In this document: one piece after another, positions 31,767 to 37,689 of the stretch
Layout: every line of letters starts with the position of its first letter
Position numbering within the stretch: the first letter of the stretch is position 1
Origin: Candidatus Gastranaerophilales bacterium
Lineage (GTDB): Bacteria > Cyanobacteriota > Vampirovibrionia > Gastranaerophilales > Gastranaerophilaceae
DNA length: 37,689 nt
Assembly: GCA_947631645.1 (NCBI GenBank)
Contig: CANRMD010000015.1
Location: 1-37,689 of the forward strand
Reading direction: 5' to 3'
Program-made: the position numbers and the translations under genes
The notes under the pieces: model-generated
What the model was told of the DNA's origin: nothing
Database searches by the model: none
Seen by the model: only the letters and a program-made list of their open reading frames with translations

Positions 31767-33359
31767 ATGAATAAATTTTTAAATTACTATAATTCTCTTT
31801 GTTACGGAGCTAATTCGCCTTCCGTATTTTCTTTTGACCCGTTTTTTATTGCAATGAAAGAGCTTCTTATTTCAGAACTTGAACAAGTTGTTTACTATAT
31901 TGAAAAATTAAAAACGCTTGATATTGATATGAAAGAATACACTGATAAAGTAATTGATTTTATATCGGTGTTAATCGTAAATTTAGATTTTAACAAAGAA
32001 AGTTTTTTTGTAATTACAAAAGACCTTTATAAAAACAAAAAGTCACTTGAAGAATTATACAAAAAAGAATGTCAAAAATTATCATTAGAACCTGAACTTC
32101 TTAATAGTTATCCTGAAAAAGATTTATCAAATAAAGAATCAATATTAAAAGCTTTAAATGAATGTGAAAAAAACACCGACATAAACAAAGAAAACTTAAC
32201 TTTAAACAAAAAAAATCTATATGAAATTATGATAAATCTTGTCTTAAAAGCTTGCAATAATTTAATAGACTTAAAAAACTACGGAATAAACTTGGAAGAA
32301 GCAAAAAATCAAGTTCTAAAACTGATAAATACAACTAATTTTCCGTCATTAAACGAAGAAGAACAAAAGAACATAATAAAAGATTTTTCCAAATGCAATT
32401 ATCATATAATGAAAACCTTATATGAAACCATAATAGAAAAATACGGGCCGATTATAAAAACACAGGTTAATATAGGTACAAAAAAAGGCAAAGCAATCTT
32501 AGTTTCAGGCTGCAGTTTTTTAGACTTGGAAAAAATATTAAAGCAAGTAAAAGGAACAGAAATAAATGTTTACACACACCATGAAATGCTTAGTGCTTTT
32601 CAATATGAAAAATTGAGAAATTCCCCAAACTTAACAGCCCACTATCAAAAAAGTACAAACAATTTTCCTCTGGATTTTTCTACATTCCCGGGTCCAATTT
32701 ATATTTCAAAAAACGCCACTCCTAAAATAGACATAATTCGCGGTCAAATATACACTTCAGCAAAATATCCTTACTTCGGTATTGCAAAAATTGAAAATGA
32801 TGATTTTTCTCCATTGATAAAATATGCACTATCTTGTGAGGGGTTTAAGGAAGATAAAGAATTGCAGAATTTAAATATAGGATATGATTTACACGAAATT
32901 GAAGAAAAGACTCAAAACATAATCAATAATTTAAATAATACAAAAATAAAGAAACTTACAATTATAGGTGTAATTGACCGTCTTAGCCCGATAAACGAAT
33001 ATATAAAAACTTTTTATGACGAATGCAGTAATGACAACTTTATAATTTCTTTTGCACAAGAAACCAAAAGAGAAAATTTTTGGCAAGTAAACTCATACTA
33101 TGATTTTGCTGTAGTATATAAAATAATTGAAAAATTATCAGAAAAAATAACAAATCTAAGTGATATTTTAAGCATTTATCTGACAGACTGCAATTCAAGT
33201 ACAATATCACATATTTTTAACTTAATTCATTTAAATATAAAAAAGATATTTTTAGGCCCTTGCTGTCCTAATATAATAAACCCCTCATTAATTGACGGAC
33301 TAAAAGAACTCTATAATATTAAACCTTTAACTACTCCAAAAGAAGATATGAACATATAA
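31767..33359 (+). CDS. Hybrid cluster protein (Hcp)-like protein lacking the metal-cluster ligands
   Basis: 530 residues, about the length of Hcp (prismane protein, hydroxylamine/NO reductase). Clear Hcp-type stretches: GKAILVSGCSFLDLEKILKQ (241-260), INVYTHHEMLSAFQYEKL (266-283), FSTFPGPIYISKN (304-316), DDFSPLIKYAL (345-355), and at the end HLNIKKIFLGPCCPNIINPS and IKPLTTPKEDM. Compared with Hcp from memory, the N-terminal Cys motif is absent and Hcp ligand positions read otherwise: H in SGHDL is C249, Cys in TTNC is A317, Cys in GGCDG lies in GVIDR (401-405), and the WYEQK Glu/Lys is YLTDC (471-475). Only E273 (THHEM) is clearly kept. It is probably a cluster-less pseudoenzyme; the role is unknown. 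The start has weak Shine-Dalgarno, 8 bases after glutaredoxin. Confidence 0.7.
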   Translation: MNKFLNYYNSLCYGANSPSVFSFDPFFIAMKELLISELEQVVYYIEKLKTLDIDMKEYTDKVIDFISVLIVNLDFNKESFFVITKDLYKNKKSLEELYKKECQKLSLEPELLNSYPEKDLSNKESILKALNECEKNTDINKENLTLNKKNLYEIMINLVLKACNNLIDLKNYGINLEEAKNQVLKLINTTNFPSLNEEEQKNIIKDFSKCNYHIMKTLYETIIEKYGPIIKTQVNIGTKKGKAILVSGCSFLDLEKILKQVKGTEINVYTHHEMLSAFQYEKLRNSPNLTAHYQKSTNNFPLDFSTFPGPIYISKNATPKIDIIRGQIYTSAKYPYFGIAKIENDDFSPLIKYALSCEGFKEDKELQNLNIGYDLHEIEEKTQNIINNLNNTKIKKLTIIGVIDRLSPINEYIKTFYDECSNDNFIISFAQETKRENFWQVNSYYDFAVVYKIIEKLSEKITNLSDILSIYLTDCNSSTISHIFNLIHLNIKKIFLGPCCPNIINPSLIDGLKELYNIKPLTTPKEDMNI

Positions 33360-33360
33360 A

Positions 33361-33390
33361 AAAGGAGGAAGATATAAATCTTCCTCCTTT
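33361..33390. terminator. Bidirectional intrinsic terminator
   Basis: AAAGGAGGAAGAT (33361-33373), loop ATAA, ATCTTCCTCCTTT (33378-33390), T run on the right and A run on the left. It lies between the Hcp-like gene (plus) and the paralogue at 33409 (minus). Confidence 0.9.
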
Positions 33391-33408
33391 TTATTTGGTT
33401 ATTATTTT

Positions 33409-34497
33409 TTATATACTTTCTGTTGCCCCTAGAATTTCTAATACTTCTATTACATTATCATATCCGTATTGTGAAACCAATTGATCTAATGATATTTTAC
33501 CTTCAGCGATTTTGTTTGCTATTGCTCTTGGTGCTCCTTTTAATTTACTTGCAACTTTTGCCAATCCTTCTTTATTTAAGTTTGATTTTATTGTATTGAA
33601 TAAGTTTGTTGCTTTTGTTTTTACTGCTTCTTTTACAACTGGTTTTATTTCGTTAACTATTTCTTTAGCCATTGCTTTATTTGTTGCTTTTACTTCATTT
33701 AAGAATTGCTTAGCTGCTGCTATATCATCTGCATTTCCTGATTTTCTTGCTTCTTTCAACATTTGTCTAGCTTGAGCAATATCTGTTTCATTGTAAACTG
33801 ATTTTATTTCATTGTATGTAGCCTTTGCATTTGTAAATGCATTTGTTGCTGCTGCTTTAATTGCACTTGCTCTGTTTGCTGTTGATGATACCATATCTGT
33901 TGCTAAAGCTTTTCCTTTTGCAAATATTGATGCACCTTTATCTAAGCTTGCCATTGCATTTGCAGTTGATGTCTTCATTACTGCATTGTAGCTTGCTTTT
34001 GCTCCGGATATTGATAAGCCTGTTGTTAATGCTCCTCCGCCAACTTGCTGCCATGCTTCTTTTGCTTCAGCATCAGTATCAGCTGTCGCTGCATTATATA
34101 CACCCTTACCGATTTGTACGGCCCCTGAAACAGCTCCAATTCCGCATGCTACTAAACCAACTGCAGGAAAGGCTACACACACAGCTGCTGTTGCTGCTGT
34201 CAACAATGTTTTACCAAGTGAGAATTTTCCGTCTTTGCCTGTAAAACATCCTTTTACCATATTAACTGCTGTTTTACCGACACCTTTTAGTGTATTGCCT
34301 ATTGCACTCCAAAATCCGATTTTACCATCATCTTTACCGTCTGTACATGTTTCACCTGATGCTGATACTGCATATCCGTTTGTGTTAAATAAGTCTCCGT
34401 TTTCACTTTGATATATTGTACTTTGTCCTACTTTGCCTTGTAATTTTTGTAATTGTTGATACATTGTGACTGAATTGATTCCGTTAACTGCTGTCAT
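33409..34497 (-). CDS. EF-hand-like, Ala/Gly-rich protein of unknown function, paralogue A
   Basis: 362 residues from the ATG at 34497, chosen because AGGAT precedes it and the paralogue can only start there; an upstream in-frame ATG at 34512 contains that ribosome-binding site. It opens MTAVNGINSVTMYQQLQKLQ with no signal peptide. An acidic loop TCTDGKDDGKIGF is near 50-62. A hydrophobic Gly/Ala-rich region (about 95-135) could insert in a membrane. A repeat shared with paralogue B follows: DTDAEAKEAWQQVGGGALTT. The rest is long, basic, Ala/Lys-rich helix (175-300), and the end, KISLDQLVSQYGYDNVIEVL, differs from B. It resembles no family I know. Its own promoter region closely matches that of B. 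Confidence 0.65.
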   Translation of the reverse strand: MTAVNGINSVTMYQQLQKLQGKVGQSTIYQSENGDLFNTNGYAVSASGETCTDGKDDGKIGFWSAIGNTLKGVGKTAVNMVKGCFTGKDGKFSLGKTLLTAATAAVCVAFPAVGLVACGIGAVSGAVQIGKGVYNAATADTDAEAKEAWQQVGGGALTTGLSISGAKASYNAVMKTSTANAMASLDKGASIFAKGKALATDMVSSTANRASAIKAAATNAFTNAKATYNEIKSVYNETDIAQARQMLKEARKSGNADDIAAAKQFLNEVKATNKAMAKEIVNEIKPVVKEAVKTKATNLFNTIKSNLNKEGLAKVASKLKGAPRAIANKIAEGKISLDQLVSQYGYDNVIEVLEILGATESI

Positions 34498-34776
34498 ATA
34501 ATTAATCCTCATATTTACTAATACATTTTAATAAAGTATTTTTGAAATTAATTATTGACTTTTTTTGCTGTTTTATTAAGAATTATTAAGAAAAAAACAT
34601 ATATAATGTATATTTTATATATAATTAATAATATTAAATTATATTTTATAATATATATTCTAATTATATTGATTTTGTCTTGAGTTAAAGAAATTAATTT
34701 AAAATATAACAAACATAAATAAAAAGAAAGGGTCCTGTTAAGAACCCTTTTTTTGTTTATTATTATTTTATAATAT
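34498..34776 (-). other. Gap between paralogues: duplicated upstream region, AT-rich filler and terminator of paralogue B
   Basis: 279 bases without a credible gene. 34498-34567 matches closely the region before paralogue B (35863-35937), including GTCAATAATTA and ATACTTTATTAA on the minus strand. 34570-34720 is extremely AT-rich with no clear signal. 34727-34750 is the terminator of paralogue B. Confidence 0.55.
34727..34750 (-). terminator. Intrinsic terminator of paralogue B
   Basis: AAAGGGT (34727-34733) pairs with ACCCTTT (34744-34750) across a 10-base loop. Reading the minus strand, it is followed by CTTTTTATTT. It lies 27 bases after the stop of the gene at 34777. Confidence 0.75.
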
Positions 34777-35862
34777 CTATACACTACAGTGTGATGGTTT
34801 CATACTAGTTGCTTGTTTCATTATCTCCAAAAGCATAGCTTGTGCATTAGAAGATAAATTCTTAAATATGGTAGAATCAGGATGAGCTATCTTTGCTATT
34901 TGATAGAATGTTTTTGTATTGAATCCCTCATTTTCTAATTGAGTTAATAAAGATTGTGCTTTTACTACATTAGGATCAATTGCTGTTGCCGATGTAATAT
35001 TTGCTGCATCATCTACTGAATTTACTACTTGAGCTAATGCTTTACTTGTAGGGTTTGATGAAACAGGAGTAGTTGATTCTGCTGCTGATGGCGGCAATTT
35101 TTTAACATCAGAGCTTGTAACCTTAAAACGCGTTTCATCAACAATGGGTGCTTTTTCACTAGTTGCATTAGCAGAAGTTGATGTTTTAGTCTCGATAGTT
35201 GCTAACTCTGTAGACTTAGCTGCAAATTTTGAACTTACAAAACCGCTAATTTTTGAACCTGCATTTATAAAAGAAGTTTTTACAGAACCGGGAGCTGCTT
35301 TAAAACAAGCTTTAGTAGCTTGAAGGGCAGTCATGTTTTCAGCACCTTCAATATGTGCTGCCTTTGCCGCACTCTTTGCACCGGCAACAGAAGCAGCTAC
35401 TGCAAATGTACCACTACCAACTCCCTGCCATGCATCTTTTGCTTCGGCATCTGTTGTTGCCGTTGCAGCTTTATATAGTCCGGTGCCTATTTGAATTGTA
35501 CCCATAGTTGCACCGGCTGCAACAAAGATTGGAGCAGCTGCACCACCAGTTAATGCTATAATGCCTGCACCTGCCGCAATTGTAAGTGCACCCACTAAAA
35601 AGTTTTTAGGAGATTTAAACATATTAGTAATTGGAGAAACAAGACCTTTTCCAAAGTTCTTTAACCCCTCCATAAAAGTTAATTTACCATCATCTTTACC
35701 GTCTGTACAAGTTTCACCTGATGCTGCTGATACTGCATATCCGTTTCCGTTAAATATAGTTCCATCTTCAGCTTGGTATAATGTATTTGCTGCATTTGAA
35801 TTTGTTTGTAATCTTTGCAATTCATACAATGTTATTGAATTAATTCCGTTAACTGCTGTCAT
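34777..35862 (-). CDS. EF-hand-like, Ala/Gly-rich protein of unknown function, paralogue B
   Basis: 361 residues. It opens MTAVNGINSITLYELQRLQT, close to paralogue A. An acidic loop CTDGKDDGKLTFMEGLKN near 50-67 fits an EF-hand loop with Glu at position 12 (DGKDDGKLTFME). A hydrophobic Gly/Ala-rich region is at about 85-125, followed by GTIQIGTGLYKAATATTDAE and AKDAWQGVGSGTFAVAASVA, shared with A. The C-terminal half is Ser/Thr/Pro-rich and differs from A, with a small helical end (SLLTQLENEGFNTKTFYQIA, KIAHPDSTIFKNL). No signal peptide; if secreted, it uses another route. AGGAT precedes the start. Shared N-termini and swapped tails suggest a modular family. Confidence 0.65.
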   Translation of the reverse strand: MTAVNGINSITLYELQRLQTNSNAANTLYQAEDGTIFNGNGYAVSAASGETCTDGKDDGKLTFMEGLKNFGKGLVSPITNMFKSPKNFLVGALTIAAGAGIIALTGGAAAPIFVAAGATMGTIQIGTGLYKAATATTDAEAKDAWQGVGSGTFAVAASVAGAKSAAKAAHIEGAENMTALQATKACFKAAPGSVKTSFINAGSKISGFVSSKFAAKSTELATIETKTSTSANATSEKAPIVDETRFKVTSSDVKKLPPSAAESTTPVSSNPTSKALAQVVNSVDDAANITSATAIDPNVVKAQSLLTQLENEGFNTKTFYQIAKIAHPDSTIFKNLSSNAQAMLLEIMKQATSMKPSHCSV

Positions 35863-35954
35863 ATAATTATCCTCATATTTACTAATATGTATTAATAAAG
35901 TATTTTTAAAAATAATTATTGACTTTTTTTACCATTTCGTTAAGTTTTGTAAAC

Positions 35955-35994
35955 ATTAAATATGCAAATATTATATAATATTTGCATATTTAAT
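35955..35994. repeat. Perfect 40-bp palindrome between fabF and paralogue B
   Basis: Two 20-base arms (35955-35974 and 35975-35994) with no spacer, AT-rich, with ATGCAAATA and TATTTGCAT in the arms. It lies 16 bases after the fabF stop (minus strand) and upstream of paralogue B. No T run follows on the fabF strand, so it is a poor intrinsic terminator and may be a cruciform or regulator site, or an RNA hairpin protecting the fabF 3' end. Confidence 0.6.
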
Positions 35995-36010
35995 AGGTTT
36001 TACTTATATT

Positions 36011-37273
36011 TTACTGTATATACTTTTTATATATTAATACCGCATTATGTCCGCCAAAACCAAAAGAATTAGTCAACGCTACATCTACATTTACTTTTTC
36101 AGCTTTATTAGGTACATAATTTAAATCAGCAACTTCTTCATCAAGATTATCAAGGTTTATAGTGGGAGGCACTATTCCGTCATTGATAGCGTGAATACAA
36201 ATAACCGATTCGGCAGCACCTGAGGCACCAAGCATATGGCCTGTTTCTGATTTTGTTGAACTTACTCTTAAATTCGGATTGGTCTTTCTGTCGCCAAAAA
36301 CCCTTTCAATAGCTTTTGTTTCAGCGATATCTCCAAGGTGAGTGCTTGTACCGTGAGTATTTATATACTGAACATCACTTGGTTTTATACCTGCGTCTTT
36401 TAGAGCAAACTCCATTGCTTTTGCCGCACTTGAACCGTCAGGACAAGGAGCAACAACATCATGAGCATCACCTGTCTGACCAAAGCCAACGACTTCCGCC
36501 AAAATTTTTGCTCCGCGTTTTTTTGCATGTTCAAGTTCTTCTAATATCAGAACTCCCGCACCTTCTGCCATTACAAAACCGTCTCTGTCTTTATCATATG
36601 GTCTTGAAGCTTTTGTAGGTTCATCATTTCTTTTGGAAAGTGTTTTTGCCGCAGTAAATGCACCTAAGCCGATTGTACAAATTGCAGCTTCGCTTCCTCC
36701 GGCTATAACCGCATCGGCTTCATCATATTGAATTGCTCTAAATGCATCACCTATACAATGTGCCGCTGTTGCACACGCTGTTACTACAGCCTTATTAACA
36801 CCTTTTGCTCCCATTTCAATTGAAATTTTACCCGCACCCATGTCACATATCAACATTGGTATAGTAAACGGGGAGCATTTGGTCGGCCCCTTACTAAGCA
36901 TATCTGCGTAGCTTTTTTCTATTGTATGGAAACCGCCTGCTGCCGAACCCACAATACAACCGAATCTGTAAGGGTCTATACCCGAATTTTTTATTCCCGA
37001 AGCTTCTACAGCTTCTCTCGCTGCCACAATGGCATATTGCAAGAACTTATCCAATCTTCTTGCTTCTTTAGGCTCAAAATAGTCAATAGGATTAAAAACC
37101 GATTCTTTTATTTCACCGCCGATTAAAACAGTGTGTCCGCTCATATCTCCCATATTCTCAATTCTTGATACGGCACTTTTGCCGTTTACTACGCCATCCC
37201 ATAACTTTTCTGAGCCGACTCCGTAGGGTGATACCACACCCATGCCGGTTACTACTACACGTCTTTTTACCAT
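36011..37273 (-). CDS. fabF: Beta-ketoacyl-ACP synthase II
   Basis: 420 residues, standard length. Condenses malonyl-ACP with acyl-ACP in fatty acid elongation. It opens RRVVVTGMGVVSPYGVGSEK. Catalytic Cys167 is in VVTACATAAHCIGDA, and the two catalytic His are in INTHGTSTHLGD and SETGHMLGASGA; FGFGGHNAVLI is near the end. The start has AGGTG upstream. It lies 87 bases downstream of acpP in the usual acpP-fabF order, with a hairpin in the gap. Confidence 0.97.
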   Translation of the reverse strand: MVKRRVVVTGMGVVSPYGVGSEKLWDGVVNGKSAVSRIENMGDMSGHTVLIGGEIKESVFNPIDYFEPKEARRLDKFLQYAIVAAREAVEASGIKNSGIDPYRFGCIVGSAAGGFHTIEKSYADMLSKGPTKCSPFTIPMLICDMGAGKISIEMGAKGVNKAVVTACATAAHCIGDAFRAIQYDEADAVIAGGSEAAICTIGLGAFTAAKTLSKRNDEPTKASRPYDKDRDGFVMAEGAGVLILEELEHAKKRGAKILAEVVGFGQTGDAHDVVAPCPDGSSAAKAMEFALKDAGIKPSDVQYINTHGTSTHLGDIAETKAIERVFGDRKTNPNLRVSSTKSETGHMLGASGAAESVICIHAINDGIVPPTINLDNLDEEVADLNYVPNKAEKVNVDVALTNSFGFGGHNAVLIYKKYIQ

Positions 37274-37298
37274 TTTTTCACCTATTTGTTAACTAAAA

Positions 37299-37336
37299 TA
37301 ATGAGGAGAACTTGCATACTCAAGAACCCCTCATTA
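37299..37336 (-). other. Intergenic hairpin between acpP and fabF
   Basis: TAATGAGG (37299-37306) pairs with CCTCATTA (37329-37336) across 22 bases. There is no T run beyond it on the transcribed strand, so read-through into fabF is expected. It may be an RNA processing or stability element that lets acpP be expressed above fabF. Confidence 0.45.
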
Positions 37337-37360
37337 AACCTAATTTGATTTATCGGGCAA

Positions 37361-37594
37361 TTATGAATTTGCTTCGATATAGTTTACTGCATCTTGTACT
37401 GTTGCTATTTTTTCTGCTTCTTCGTCAGGAATTTCGCATCCGAATTCTTCTTCAAATGCCATAACTAATTCAACTGTATCTAATGAATCAGCACCTAAGT
37501 CAGCAGTAAAACTAGCTTCAGGAGTAACAGCACTTTCATCAACGCTTAATTGCTCTACTACTACTTTTTTTACTCTCTCAAGAACATCACTCAT
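37361..37594 (-). CDS. acpP: Acyl carrier protein
   Basis: 77 residues, very acidic, typical AcpP. The phosphopantetheine attachment Ser is in [19 protein letters not shown]; the N-terminus [17 protein letters not shown] and the C-terminus [12 protein letters not shown] are canonical. It carries growing acyl chains for FabF and partners. GAGG lies upstream of the ATG. It is the first gene of the acpP-fabF unit in the window and has its own promoter (37641-37668). Confidence 0.98.
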   Translation of the reverse strand: MSDVLERVKKVVVEQLSVDESAVTPEASFTADLGADSLDTVELVMAFEEEFGCEIPDEEAEKIATVQDAVNYIEANS

Positions 37595-37640
37595 TTTTTT
37601 TTCCTCATTTTAACTAATACTTATTTTATTTACTGAAATT

Positions 37641-37668
37641 ATTATACTATTTACATACAAATTTGCAA
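37641..37668 (-). promoter_or_regulatory. acpP promoter
   Basis: On the minus strand a perfect -10 TATAAT (37641-37646) is preceded by TTGCAA (37663-37668) at 16-base spacing. The -10 is about 50 bases before the acpP start. The -35 is the centre of a perfect palindrome, see the next entry. Confidence 0.6.
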
Positions 37669-37675
37669 ATTTGTA
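37656..37675. promoter_or_regulatory. Operator-like 20-bp palindrome over the acpP -35
   Basis: TACAAATTTGCAAATTTGTA is fully self-complementary and covers the -35 box of the acpP promoter, a position suited to repression by a dimeric regulator. It does not match the FapR or FabR sites as I know them. Confidence 0.55.
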
Positions 37676-37689
37676 AACTAAATAACAAG

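Noticed and set aside
33861-34244. Leu-rich 127-codon plus-strand ORF
   Set aside because: Antisense shadow of the Ala/Lys-rich paralogue A; Leu/His richness follows from its codon usage.
34498-34512. Five-codon upstream start (MRINY) for paralogue A
   Set aside because: The ribosome-binding AGGA lies inside these codons, and the equivalent position in paralogue B runs into a stop.
34548-34784. 78-codon minus-strand ORF between the paralogues
   Set aside because: Extremely Ile/Tyr/Lys-rich, overlaps the end of paralogue B and runs through its terminator, no ribosome-binding site.

Overview
The window is AT-rich, Gram-negative-type DNA, densely packed with genes on both strands and with strong hairpin terminators between convergent genes. 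Several traits suggest an uncultured, non-photosynthetic relative of the cyanobacteria (Melainabacteria/Vampirovibrionia, probably gut Gastranaerophilales). These are an SLH-domain surface protein, short VSFG/VSFK-type motifs near the N-termini of unrelated proteins, a ferredoxin-type split glutamate synthase, and many small lineage-specific proteins. This placement is inference from protein character; there is no rRNA or marker phylogeny here.

Layout. 1-3262 (minus): the 5' part of mtaB (tRNA methylthiotransferase), preceded by a membrane EAL phosphodiesterase with a degenerate GGDEF domain. 3263-3637: a structured intergenic region with a perfect 23-bp palindrome and repeated pairing elements. 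3638-7452 (plus): a three-gene split glutamate synthase (glutaminase, FMN synthase domain with ferredoxin clusters, GXGXG domain fused to a ferredoxin). 7565-8896: an EF-hand plus annexin-like protein. 8929-11035 (minus): a GT-C-like membrane protein and a secreted protein. 11223-14884 (minus): a membrane-anchored unknown protein, a sugar-type ABC substrate-binding protein and an NCS2 purine permease, the last two joined by a TAATG overlap. 15073-16405: a REC-STAS fusion and rpiB, tail to tail. 16538-19797: two unknown proteins, a NarL-type response regulator, a GT2 glycosyltransferase and tRNA-Ser(UGA). 19959-25329: two VSFG/VSFK-tagged unknowns, a secreted serpin-like protein with a small secreted partner, a half-ferritin and a GH13 glucan enzyme. 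25835-27868: a Cys-rich SLH protein. 27987-29784: a small membrane protein and two tandem zinc-ribbon paralogues. 29834-33359: yebC, a TPR protein, and a glutaredoxin followed by an Hcp-like protein that has lost nearly all of its metal ligands. 33409-35862: two paralogous EF-hand-like, glycine/alanine-rich proteins with near-identical upstream regions. 36011-37594: fabF and acpP, with an operator-like palindrome over the acpP -35 box.

How the genes relate. Housekeeping functions are nitrogen assimilation (glutamate synthase), fatty acid elongation (acpP-fabF), pentose phosphate (rpiB), tRNA modification, decoding and glucan metabolism. Mixed with them are candidates for surface or host-facing functions: the annexin-like protein, the serpin-like protein, the SLH protein and the paralogous EF-hand-like pair. 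Calcium-type acidic loops recur in four proteins. The least expected items are the annexin-like repeats, the serpin signature, the pseudo-Hcp next to glutaredoxin and the shared N-terminal SFG-type tag.
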